The notes under the pieces are model-generated. The model was not told the DNA's origin. It was given only the letters and a program-made list of their open reading frames with translations, and made no database searches. From positions 1 through 32,402 of the forward strand of contig CAIOSU010000476.1 of assembly GCA_903861055.1 (NCBI GenBank): a DNA stretch of 32,402 nt. Reading direction: 5' to 3'. Of the stretch, positions 1 to 6,732 are shown piece by piece (position 1 is the stretch's first letter; every line of letters starts with the position of its first letter). This DNA comes from an uncultured bacterium. GTDB taxonomy: Bacteria; Bacteroidota; Bacteroidia; Chitinophagales; CAIOSU01. The position numbers and the translations under genes were made by a program.

Positions 1-1
1 A

Positions 2-379
2 GAATTTGCTCAGGAAATAGCGGACAACTCGTTCCCGGTTCGTTTTAAGCAGGGGGATGTTATGGTAAAATATAACGACGAAGTGGATTACGTGCCACTA
101 ATTCTTGAAGGGGAAGCAGAAATAAAAACGACTACATCCTCTGCCAAAGAGATAATTGTCTATACGGTAAAACCTGGGGGTTATTGCTCTCTTGTGTTGT
201 TAAATTGCCTTACGGGTACCCCATCGTTGGTAAAGGCAGAATGCACTAAAGATATCTCTGCAGTTATGGTTCCAAAATCGGTTGCGCTAAACTGGCTCTC
301 CAATAACCCTAACTGGCGCAAGCACCTTATGGAAGATGTTTCTATAAAATACAGCACCCTTTTAAGTCAACTCAAGTAA
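2..379 (+). CDS. Crp/Fnr-like cyclic-nucleotide-binding-fold protein without HTH (5' end outside the window)
   Basis: The reading frame is open at the left edge (from base 2), so the N-terminus is missing and 125 residues are visible. The sequence FPVRFKQGDV, then PLILEGEAEI, then a PGGYCSL turn and a final NWRKHLMEDVSIKYSTLL helix match the effector beta-roll and dimerisation helix of Crp/Fnr regulators. In the usual family a winged-helix DNA-binding domain of about 70 residues follows that helix; here the gene stops, so the visible part is a sensor core only. It lies 7 bp upstream of the H-NOX gene on the same strand and is probably co-transcribed with it. I infer a ligand-sensing or protein-binding role in the same pathway. 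A frameshift that removed the HTH is possible, but the next frame encodes H-NOX at once and leaves no room for an HTH. Confidence 0.8.
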   Translation, partial: EFAQEIADNSFPVRFKQGDVMVKYNDEVDYVPLILEGEAEIKTTTSSAKEIIVYTVKPGGYCSLVLLNCLTGTPSLVKAECTKDISAVMVPKSVALNWLSNNPNWRKHLMEDVSIKYSTLLSQLK

Positions 380-386
380 TTTATTT

Positions 387-932
387 ATGTTAGGTTTTGT
401 TAACCAGGCCATCAAGGACATGGTGTTAAGCGAATTTGGTTCAGATTCGTGGATGGCCATTTGTGAGGATGTACAATTTTTAGAAAAATCGTTTGCAAGC
501 CAGCAAGATTATCCCGATTTGCTCACTTATCAATTTGTTGGATCAATTTGCAAGTTGAAAAACATGGAGGTAAGTGAGGTGCTTATTGCCTTTGGAGAAT
601 ATTGGGTTTTAAAAACAGCCGCTCCTAAATATGGAATCTTGTTTCGGGCAAGCGGTCAAACTTTTGCTGAGTTTTTAGAGTACTTACCCAATTTCCATAG
701 TAAGGTAATGTTGTTTTATCCAAATATAAATCCCCCTGATTTTCGCGTAGATAAAACAGCAGAAAACCAATATCGGCTTTTTTATTTCTCTCATCGCCAA
801 GGCCTGGATGCCTTTGTAATAGGGCTTTTACAAGGATTGGCAAAGTTTTACGACGAAAAAATCGAGACCTATTTTGGAGCCGTTGGAGAGGAAAAGGCTA
901 ACTGCGTAATCAACATCCAAATTTTAAAATAA
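387..932 (+). CDS. H-NOX (haem NO/O2-binding, HNOB) sensor protein
   Basis: This 181-residue protein matches the stand-alone bacterial H-NOX domain over its whole length. It starts MLGFVNQAI, as the family does (M-x-G-F/L-V-N). The proximal haem ligand is His104 in LPNFHSKV, a conserved proline follows in INPPDF, and the Y-x-S-x-R motif that holds the haem propionates is Y133-F-S135-H-R137. Family knowledge: H-NOX proteins bind haem b and sense NO, and some also bind O2. They pass the signal to a neighbouring histidine kinase or cyclic-di-GMP enzyme. The next gene starts 2 bp after the stop and encodes a kinase with an HNOBA domain, so that kinase is the likely partner. Whether O2 binds depends on distal-pocket residues that I did not align. 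Confidence 0.95.
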   Translation: MLGFVNQAIKDMVLSEFGSDSWMAICEDVQFLEKSFASQQDYPDLLTYQFVGSICKLKNMEVSEVLIAFGEYWVLKTAAPKYGILFRASGQTFAEFLEYLPNFHSKVMLFYPNINPPDFRVDKTAENQYRLFYFSHRQGLDAFVIGLLQGLAKFYDEKIETYFGAVGEEKANCVINIQILK

Positions 933-934
933 AA

Positions 935-2206
935 ATGGCCAAAGTTGTTGAACTGCTCAACTTAACAGAGCCTTTTAATGTTTTTTTCGACAAAAGCTTA
1001 AAAATTTTAAGTTTTGGCCCTGCCATGCGAAAGGTGATTGGAGGCAATCAAGAAGGGAAAGAATTCAATGATTTGTTTTCGATAAAAAGGCCAATAACTA
1101 ACAAAGAGGCCAGTTTCGATTGGATACAAAAATCGCTCAGTTTGGTATTTATCCTTGAGTTAAACACCAACATCGAGCTCTGTTTTAAGGGGGAGTTTAA
1201 AGTTTACGAGGATAAACTTTTGTTTGTAGGCTCGCCTTACATAAATGATATTGCCCAGCTTAAAAATTATGGCCTAACTATTTCCGATTTCCCGGTTTCC
1301 GATTCAATCATCGACATTTTATTGTTGAATGACATGGAAAAACAAACCAGTAAGGAAATGAAAGAACTGATAACGGAGCTAATCGGCGTTAACTCGGCAT
1401 TGTCGTTAACTAGATTAGAATTGATTAAGGCTAACCAAGCATTGAACCAACAGTATGAGCGAGAAAAACAATCATATAAAAGTTTAGATGAAACTTTCAA
1501 GGACTTTACATTCTCTGTAAGTCATGATTTAAAAGCTCCGGTTAGGCAAGTATCAATGTTTGTAGAAATTTTCATGGACAGGCTAAAGCAGCTTTCGGTA
1601 GAGGATGACAAGCTTACAAAATTTGCCAACTTCATTTCCCTTAATAGCACAAGGGCTTTAAATATGATAGATGGCTTGTATTCTCTAACCAAATCGACAG
1701 GTAAAAAAATCGAATTAACTACAATCGAAATTGTTCCCTTTCTAGAGGAAATTATTGCATCGCAAAACCCAGATGATAAGTATAATTTTAAAATTGGACA
1801 CGACAGCCAAACTGCCGCTATTAAATCCGACAAGGTATTGTTGGATATAATAATGAGCAACTTAATATCAAACGCTATAAAGTATAGTAAAAACCTTGAC
1901 AACCCAAAGGTTAGCATAAATGTTAGCCAAAAAGAAGATTGCGGGCTAATTATAATAACCGATAATGGCGTTGGATTTAATATGAGTCACGGTAACCAGT
2001 TGTTTAAAATGTTTAGTAGGCTTCACGGGGAAGATAGTTTTGATGGGCTTGGTATTGGCCTAATGAACGTAAAAATGGCCCTGGATAAGTTACAAGGTAC
2101 CATTGAGTTTGAATCTTCTGTAAACAATGGTACTACCTTTACCATAAAGTTGCCTTTCCACTCCAATTATACAGTTTCTCATCAGCAGGAGCTCGTTAAC
2201 TTTTGA
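935..2206 (+). CDS. HNOBA-coiled coil-histidine kinase, probable H-NOX partner
   Basis: This 423-residue protein has no membrane segment. Residues 9-132 resemble the HNOBA (haem NO-binding associated, PAS-like) domain of soluble guanylate cyclase: PFNVFFDKSL, LFSIKRP, LLFVGSP and YGLTISDFPVSD match FPFHFMFDRDL, VFSLVRP, ILFLCSP and RGLYLSDIPLHD of the cyclase beta subunit. Residues 133-190 form a probable coiled coil. A kinase core follows: H box SVSHDLKAP with phospho-acceptor His197, N box around N309/N313 (NLISNAIKY), G1 box D343-N-G-V-G-F, F box LFKMF and G2 box GLGIGL (371-376). The order HNOBA, coiled coil, output copies the cyclase, with a kinase in place of the cyclase. The start 2 bp after the H-NOX stop suggests translational coupling. 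No response regulator is in view, so the phospho-acceptor protein is unknown. Confidence 0.93.
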   Translation: MAKVVELLNLTEPFNVFFDKSLKILSFGPAMRKVIGGNQEGKEFNDLFSIKRPITNKEASFDWIQKSLSLVFILELNTNIELCFKGEFKVYEDKLLFVGSPYINDIAQLKNYGLTISDFPVSDSIIDILLLNDMEKQTSKEMKELITELIGVNSALSLTRLELIKANQALNQQYEREKQSYKSLDETFKDFTFSVSHDLKAPVRQVSMFVEIFMDRLKQLSVEDDKLTKFANFISLNSTRALNMIDGLYSLTKSTGKKIELTTIEIVPFLEEIIASQNPDDKYNFKIGHDSQTAAIKSDKVLLDIIMSNLISNAIKYSKNLDNPKVSINVSQKEDCGLIIITDNGVGFNMSHGNQLFKMFSRLHGEDSFDGLGIGLMNVKMALDKLQGTIEFESSVNNGTTFTIKLPFHSNYTVSHQQELVNF

Positions 2207-2302
2207 GTTGCCCTCCCAAAGCATGCTCCATTTATGTTATCGAGCCGCTGTGCATTGCACAATATACTTACATACACACAATCTAAATAGGAGAGCAGCT
2301 CC

Positions 2303-2911
2303 TCAATACACAAACGGTATAAAGCGCTTTGCTTCTTTTTGGTATTGCCGGTATGCATCGCCAAACTCAACAAGGAGCTTCTGCTCTTCGAGGTAGACCC
2401 CAATAGGTAGGTAAATTAAAGAGGTTGCCACAAAAACCAACATGGGGTAGCTAGGTATATACAGCAAGGCCCCAACCAGCAGCAGCACTATCCCAAAGTA
2501 AAGCGGGTGGCGCACATAGGCATACATACCCGTTTTGGTGAGCTGGGTAACTTGGTGCGGCGTTTGCTTGGGTGCATCATTTTGCCGCAATTGCTGCAAA
2601 CCCACAAACTCGGCCTTGTTGAAAGAAGCAAAAGCCATCACCAATACCACCAACCCAAGTACAAAAACTAATGCGCCTAATATAGGCAATAGCGCGGGCA
2701 GCTGCAGTATAGTCTCAGCCGGAAGGCTGAATTGAAAGACCAACAACCCTGACAGAAACACTACACTGATAACATTGAACAGCAACCGATAATACCGATA
2801 ATGCCCTTTGGCTTTGCTTTGAACGAATGCCTTAACGCTATGGTGGGCTAATGCGCTATGTAGGGCGTAAAACATTGCCCAACCCAAAAACAGCACCAAC
2901 AAACCAACCAT
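2303..2911 (-). CDS. Isoprenylcysteine carboxyl methyltransferase (ICMT)/NnrU-like integral membrane protein
   Basis: I take the ATG at 2911, which gives 202 residues and starts directly with a membrane helix (MVGLLVLFLGWAMFYALHS). The open frame continues upstream to 3058 but would run 95 bp into the 3' end of the yifB-like gene with non-conserved sequence. Four or five hydrophobic segments are visible. The C-terminal half has the ICMT-type signature RHPLYFGIVLLLVG followed by EEQKLLVEFGDAYRQYQ and RFIPF, which binds S-adenosylmethionine in this superfamily. Relatives include methanethiol S-methyltransferase (MddA), NnrU and true ICMT; the substrate cannot be told from sequence. It converges with the kinase gene across a gap of about 100 bp. 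Family call firm, exact reaction unknown. Confidence 0.8.
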   Translation of the reverse strand: MVGLLVLFLGWAMFYALHSALAHHSVKAFVQSKAKGHYRYYRLLFNVISVVFLSGLLVFQFSLPAETILQLPALLPILGALVFVLGLVVLVMAFASFNKAEFVGLQQLRQNDAPKQTPHQVTQLTKTGMYAYVRHPLYFGIVLLLVGALLYIPSYPMLVFVATSLIYLPIGVYLEEQKLLVEFGDAYRQYQKEAKRFIPFVY

Positions 2912-2963
2912 ACGTTTTCTTTTTGCGACGAAAAGATAACAACAATTTTTGAATGGGGGTAAC

Positions 2964-4508
2964 TCACCCAGCCCAGCTCTCCCTATCCAAGCTACGGAAT
3001 TGTATGGCTTCGGCGAGGTGTTCAATTTTAATATCGTCGCTGCCGGCAAGGTCGGCAATGGTGCGGCTTACTTTCAGTATGCGGTCGTAGGCGCGGGCAC
3101 TGAGGCCCAGTTGCTCCATGGCTTTGTTTAGCAATGTTTTGCTAGACTCGTTGATGCGACAAAACTCCTTAATACTCTTGGCACCAATTTGGGCATTACA
3201 GTGCACGCCATCCAGCTCGGCATAGCGGGCCTCTTGTATGCGGCGGGCTTTCACCACTCGCTCACGAACCACCTCGCTGTGCTCTGATTGTTCTTCCGAC
3301 GACAGATCGGCAAACGGCAACGGGGTTACCTCTACGTGCAAATCAATCCTATCTAGCAGCGGGCCCGAAATTTTGTTCAGGTACTTTTGCACCACTCCTG
3401 GACCGCACACGCACTCCTTTTCGGGGTGATTATAAAAGCCACAAGGGCAAGGGTTCATGCTGGCTATGAGCATAAAGCTGCTCGGGTAATCGACACTAAA
3501 CTTGGCACGGCTAATGGTTACCCGTCGGTCTTCCATGGGTTGGCGCAGCACCTCTAGCACCGTGCGCTTAAACTCTGGCAATTCATCCAAAAACAGCACC
3601 CCGTTGTGCGATAGGCTTATCTCGCCCGGCTGCGGGAACGCCCCTCCCCCCACCAGCGCCACATCGCTTATGGTGTGGTGCGGCGAGCGGAACGGCCGCT
3701 CGTGCAGCAGCGTGGCATTGGCGCCCAACCTACCCACCACGCTATGTATTTTAGTGGTCTCCAGTGCCTCGTGCAGGCTCATGGGCGGCAGTATGGTAGG
3801 CAAGCGCTTGGCCAGCATGGTTTTGCCCGCTCCGGGCGGACCAATCAATATCACGTTGTGCCCACCAGCAGCGGCTATCTCCAGAGAGCGTTTGATGTTC
3901 TTTTGGCCTTTTACGTCGGCAAAGTCGAGCTCGTTGTGGGGCAGATTTTTATAAAACTCCTCGCGGGTGTTTACTTCTAGCGGCACTATCTCTTGACGGC
4001 CCTCCAGAAAATCAATTACCTCCTTGAGGTTGTCAACCCCATACACTGGAAAATCTTTTACGATAGCCGCCTCGCGGGCATTGGCGTTGGGCAATATAAA
4101 ACCCTTGAACTTATCTTTGCGGGCCTGTATGGCTATGGGCAACGCCCCTTTAATGGGCTGCAAGTTACCATCGAGCGAAAGCTCGCCCATCATTATATAA
4201 TCTTCCAGTGGCTTTTTTGCCTCTAGTTGATCGGTGCAGGCCAGCGCACCAATGGTCATGGGCAAATCATATGCTGAGCCCTCTTTTTTAAGGTCTGCTG
4301 GCGACAGGTTTACAATATACTTTTGGCGGGGCATGTGGTAACCAATTTGTTTCAGGGCGCTCTCCATCCTAAACAACCCCTCGCGCACGGCCGCATCGGG
4401 CAGGCCCACCACGTTCCAGCTAGGGCCACCGCCCAAATGGTTCGATTCGATGGTAATGGTGGCTGCATCTACCCCAAAAACGGCACTTCCGTATGTTTTT
4501 ACTAACAT
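2964..4508 (-). CDS. YifB/ComM family Mg-chelatase-like AAA+ ATPase
   Basis: This 514-residue protein has the full YifB architecture. An N-terminal Lon-protease-like ChlI domain (about 1-170) includes VVGLPDAAVREG and NLSPADLKKEGSAYDLP. The AAA+ core has Walker A GPPGAGKT at 223-230 and Walker B VLFLDEL at 304-310. A cysteine cluster CPCGFYNHPEKECVC (354-368) follows, and a C-terminal helical domain carries the arginine-rich SARAYDRILKVSRTIADL segment. ComM, the best-known member, is a hexameric helicase that promotes branch migration during uptake of foreign DNA in naturally competent bacteria. The gene is also present in many species not known to be competent, so competence should not be inferred from it alone. 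Start ATG at 4508; a strong dyad lies 8 bp upstream. Confidence 0.95.
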   Translation of the reverse strand: MLVKTYGSAVFGVDAATITIESNHLGGGPSWNVVGLPDAAVREGLFRMESALKQIGYHMPRQKYIVNLSPADLKKEGSAYDLPMTIGALACTDQLEAKKPLEDYIMMGELSLDGNLQPIKGALPIAIQARKDKFKGFILPNANAREAAIVKDFPVYGVDNLKEVIDFLEGRQEIVPLEVNTREEFYKNLPHNELDFADVKGQKNIKRSLEIAAAGGHNVILIGPPGAGKTMLAKRLPTILPPMSLHEALETTKIHSVVGRLGANATLLHERPFRSPHHTISDVALVGGGAFPQPGEISLSHNGVLFLDELPEFKRTVLEVLRQPMEDRRVTISRAKFSVDYPSSFMLIASMNPCPCGFYNHPEKECVCGPGVVQKYLNKISGPLLDRIDLHVEVTPLPFADLSSEEQSEHSEVVRERVVKARRIQEARYAELDGVHCNAQIGAKSIKEFCRINESSKTLLNKAMEQLGLSARAYDRILKVSRTIADLAGSDDIKIEHLAEAIQFRSLDRESWAG

Positions 4509-4516
4509 GTTTCGCT

Positions 4517-4540
4517 TAATATTACAGTAGGGTAATATTA
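4517..4540. promoter_or_regulatory. Perfect 9-bp dyad upstream of yifB
   Basis: TAATATTAC (4517-4525) and GTAATATTA (4532-4540) are exact reverse complements separated by 6 bp. The dyad ends 8 bp before the yifB ATG. It could be an operator for a dimeric repressor or an AT-rich hairpin in the 5' leader that touches the ribosome site. No T-run follows, so it is not a terminator. Confidence 0.5.
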
Positions 4541-4698
4541 GGTAAAAAGGGGCAAAAGGTGAAATAACCTCCTAAATATGGTAAATTATTTGGGGCCTGG
4601 GGTTTTGTTTGTGGGCAAGCATTATTTACTTTATAGGCTAATGCCCCTGCGCTGTTTCCGTTAAGGCGGAGAGTAAGCAAATGCTTACATCATGAAAA

Positions 4699-4740
4699 GA
4701 CACAAGTAGGAAATATACTTGCGTCCCCGCCTTAGGCGGG
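4699..4740. repeat. Two tandem stem-loops, the second a CCCGCCT/AGGCGGG palindrome
   Basis: GACACAAGTA (4699-4708) pairs with TACTTGCGTC (4716-4725) over 10 bp with one imperfect pair and a 7-nt loop. Directly after it CCCGCCT (4726-4732) pairs with AGGCGGG (4734-4740). The second hairpin resembles extragenic palindromes often scattered in Bacteroidota genomes, but I cannot count copies here. It could also act as a 3' end structure for the DUF418 transcript, which is read towards it. Confidence 0.45.
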
Positions 4741-4804
4741 ACAGGCTGAAGACGCGGTGTCCGTTACATCCTCCTCAAAAGAAGACGATGACGCGGGGGG
4801 GTAT

Positions 4805-5881
4805 TCACCCAGAAACTTTGCGCATCAAGCTCTCTAATGGACCGTTGGAAAACTTCTTAAGCCACAAGTGGCTAGATAGGCAGCTTACTATAAAAAAGAA
4901 GATGGCAAAGAACAGAATAACGAGGGGCGGGGTGTCTGGCAGGTCCATAATCTGCTCATCCAAGGGTTTGCCAGTAACGATGGCCAAAAGTATAAAACCG
5001 ATGGTAATGTGCGATACATAATGGGTTAATGTCAGTTTTCCTGTCTCGGCTAGCACCTTTGCTATAAGGTTGTGCGATATCCGCTCTCCAATTTTCATGC
5101 ATAGCCCAATTACCACCATACCAAAACCCATAGTGCCGAGCATAAATGGCAAAAACGGCGGCAGGTAATCAGCCTGTATGTATGCAAGCATATCGCTGTT
5201 GGTGGTTATTTGTGCTGCATAGTATTGCAATACCTGTATGGGTATGAACAATGATAAGCCAGCCAAAATGGTGTTTCGTGCCGTATGGCTAGCATTCCAG
5301 TTAAGGCGGCCTAGATACTGCCCCACAAAAAAGTAAGCTACCCAAGGAAAGATGGGGTTCCAACCGTTGTAAAACGTGTTGCGAAGGAAGCCTTTGATGG
5401 TCCAAAAATCGAGATATTGGAACGACTCAAAATTCCATCCAGTATCAAACGGCACCAATACAAACAAAAGGTGAAATACCCCCACAGCAAGCCCTGCAGC
5501 AATTAAATAATAATGCTTAGGCACAAACAAGAGCAGTGCGGCCAAATGCATATAGCCGCCATAAAAGTGGAGAATGTCGGCTGGCCACCATAAAAAAAAT
5601 AGCAACCCAAAGAAGAAGAGAAACCAGGAGCGCTTTAAAATGATACTTCGAAGGTTGCCGCGCAAATCGCTTTGCTCTATGCCCTTTGCAGTAAACAGCG
5701 ATACGCCCATGCCCGCCAACATTACGAAAATGGTACTGGAATTTCCATTAAAAAGGTTTAAAAATCCACTTAGGCCTTGTTTATCGGTAAGGCTACCAAA
5801 TACCGTGTTAAAATTTACTACAAACATGCCTAACACTGCATAGGCTCTTGCCAAGTCAAAACCAATTATCCGCTTATTCAT
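4805..5881 (-). CDS. DUF418/YeiB-like multi-pass membrane protein
   Basis: From the ATG at 5881 this is a 358-residue protein with about nine or ten hydrophobic segments. A GTG at 5911 would add ten polar residues; I prefer the ATG because the family starts close to the R-I-x-G-x-D-x-A-R-A motif (RIIGFDLARAYAVLGM). This motif, the following FVMLAGMGVSLF helix and the C-terminal GPLESLMR signature mark the DUF418 family, which is related to membrane acyltransferases of the heparan-alpha-glucosaminide N-acetyltransferase type. The function of bacterial members is not settled. An Fnr-like regulator gene lies directly upstream on the same strand, and a TTGAC-N4-GTCAA dyad sits in the gap between them, so control by that regulator is likely. 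Confidence 0.82.
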   Translation of the reverse strand: MNKRIIGFDLARAYAVLGMFVVNFNTVFGSLTDKQGLSGFLNLFNGNSSTIFVMLAGMGVSLFTAKGIEQSDLRGNLRSIILKRSWFLFFFGLLFFLWWPADILHFYGGYMHLAALLLFVPKHYYLIAAGLAVGVFHLLFVLVPFDTGWNFESFQYLDFWTIKGFLRNTFYNGWNPIFPWVAYFFVGQYLGRLNWNASHTARNTILAGLSLFIPIQVLQYYAAQITTNSDMLAYIQADYLPPFLPFMLGTMGFGMVVIGLCMKIGERISHNLIAKVLAETGKLTLTHYVSHITIGFILLAIVTGKPLDEQIMDLPDTPPLVILFFAIFFFIVSCLSSHLWLKKFSNGPLESLMRKVSG

Positions 5882-5928
5882 CGCTATTTTTCTTGCTATC
5901 AAAGATGGCACACCCGGTTGGTTTATTT

Positions 5929-5944
5929 TTTGACCTAAGTCAAA
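5929..5944. promoter_or_regulatory. FNR-type dyad TTTGAC-CTAA-GTCAAA upstream of the DUF418 gene
   Basis: TTTGAC (5929-5934) and GTCAAA (5939-5944) form a perfect 6-bp dyad with a 4-bp spacer. Geometry and core (TTGA-N6-TCAA) match the E. coli FNR site TTGAT-N4-ATCAA apart from one position per half. The site lies between the regulator stop (5954) and the DUF418 start (5881). The regulator's recognition helix has E-x-x-S-R, the motif FNR uses to read TTGA. Binding is inferred, not shown. Confidence 0.55.
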
Positions 5945-5953
5945 TAACCTTCG

Positions 5954-6514
5954 CTATCGCTTAGCACGAATGCGGCTTAATGTTTCCAGCGAGATGCCTA
6001 AATAAGAAGCCACTATGCCCAGCGGAACATGCTTAAGTATATTTGGGCTTTGCTCTAGTATCATGTCGTATCGCTGTTTCGCACTAAGGGTTCTAAGTTG
6101 CAACAATCGTTCTTCAATCCAAAGGCCATAATACTCCAATAGCATTATATCTAGCTCCATCAGTTTAGGATGCTTGGCTTTGGCTTCTTGAAAAGCAATA
6201 TAGTTGATAGCTGATACCTTTACCTCGGTAAGCGCCTCAATATATTCAGTGCTGGGATTTTGCAATGCGTAGCTACCGAATGAAATGGCAATATCGCCCA
6301 AAAAATAGAGCTCGGTAGTAATTTGCTTTGCCTCGTTTAAATAATATTTTCTAGCTATTCCATCCAATATTTGGTAGCTCCATTGGCATACCTCTCCCGG
6401 TTTTAGTAAAAGTGCACCTTTCTTAAAACTTTTGGAAACCGATATAACTTCGAGTGCCTCTATGGTTTCGCCATCCAAGCTTACCAAGAAACGCTCCAAT
6501 TTTACACCGTACAT
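5954..6514 (-). CDS. Crp/Fnr family transcriptional regulator
   Basis: The ATG at 6514 gives 186 residues; a TTG at 6532 would add six. The N-terminal effector domain has FKKGALLLKPGEVCQWSYQILDG and a GDIAISFGSY turn. A dimerisation helix (about 105-140) follows, with the segment LLQLRTLSAKQRYDMIL. The C-terminal winged helix ends at IVASYLGISLETLSRIRAKR. The recognition helix SLETLSR has E-x-x-S-R as in FNR (TVETISR). No cysteine cluster for an Fe-S centre is visible, so oxygen sensing as in FNR is unlikely and the ligand is unknown. Such short Crp-like proteins are abundant in Bacteroidota. It lies 72 bp upstream of the DUF418 gene on the same strand, with a matching dyad between. Confidence 0.9.
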   Translation of the reverse strand: MYGVKLERFLVSLDGETIEALEVISVSKSFKKGALLLKPGEVCQWSYQILDGIARKYYLNEAKQITTELYFLGDIAISFGSYALQNPSTEYIEALTEVKVSAINYIAFQEAKAKHPKLMELDIMLLEYYGLWIEERLLQLRTLSAKQRYDMILEQSPNILKHVPLGIVASYLGISLETLSRIRAKR

Positions 6515-6620
6515 TTCAAGGTTACTCTTCAATCGAGGTTGGTTTTATAGCCTAATTTAGGGTATAATTTCAATTCCTACTACGCTGTATCGCAATTATT
6601 GCTGAATACAGCCATTCCAC

Positions 6621-6653
6621 AAAAAAACAAAGCCACCCCGAAGGATGGCTTTG
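6621..6653 (-). terminator. Intrinsic terminator of the atp operon
   Basis: On the minus strand a stem of CAAAGCCA paired with TGGCTTTG plus two further G-C pairs (one mismatch) is followed by seven T residues (the A-run at 6621-6627 on the plus strand). It lies about 80 bp after the atpG stop, where the operon should end. Confidence 0.8.
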
Positions 6654-6673
6654 CAAATATTCTAAATGAAGCA

Positions 6674-6732
6674 GTACTTCGACAAAAGCTCAGGATGAGA
6701 TTTCTTGATACTTGATACTCACTACTTGATAC
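6674..6732. repeat. Intergenic repeat stretch after atpG: GACAAAAGCTCAGGATGA-like motif and three CTTGATAC copies
   Basis: CTTGATAC occurs three times (6704-6711, 6711-6718, 6725-6732); the last touches the atpG stop. Just before it is a TTCGACAAAAGCTCAGGATG-like motif of a type often seen between genes in Bacteroidota. Copy number elsewhere in the genome cannot be judged from this window. Confidence 0.5.

Larger units (their letters stand above)
4509..4804. other. 296-bp non-coding gap with tandem hairpins
   Basis: This gap between the yifB start and the DUF418 stop has no convincing gene. It holds the yifB dyad at 4517-4540 and two abutting hairpins at 4699-4740. It also has an imperfect long-range inverted pair, AAGCATT..TTACT near 4618-4633 against AGTAAGCAAATGCTT near 4671-4686. 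The segment 4740-4800 is GC-richer than its surroundings. I see no protein-coding bias in any frame. Confidence 0.5.

Noticed and set aside
2217..2302. Possible terminator after the histidine kinase gene
   Set aside because: GTGCA-T-TGCAC and GGAG..CTCC make only short stems, and no T-run follows.
2912..3058. N-terminal extension of the methyltransferase gene
   Set aside because: Would overlap yifB by 95 bp and adds sequence unlike the family; the ATG at 2911 starts the first membrane helix.
3502..3954. 150-residue plus-strand open frame opposite yifB
   Set aside because: Lies wholly within the AAA+ core of yifB on the other strand and matches nothing.
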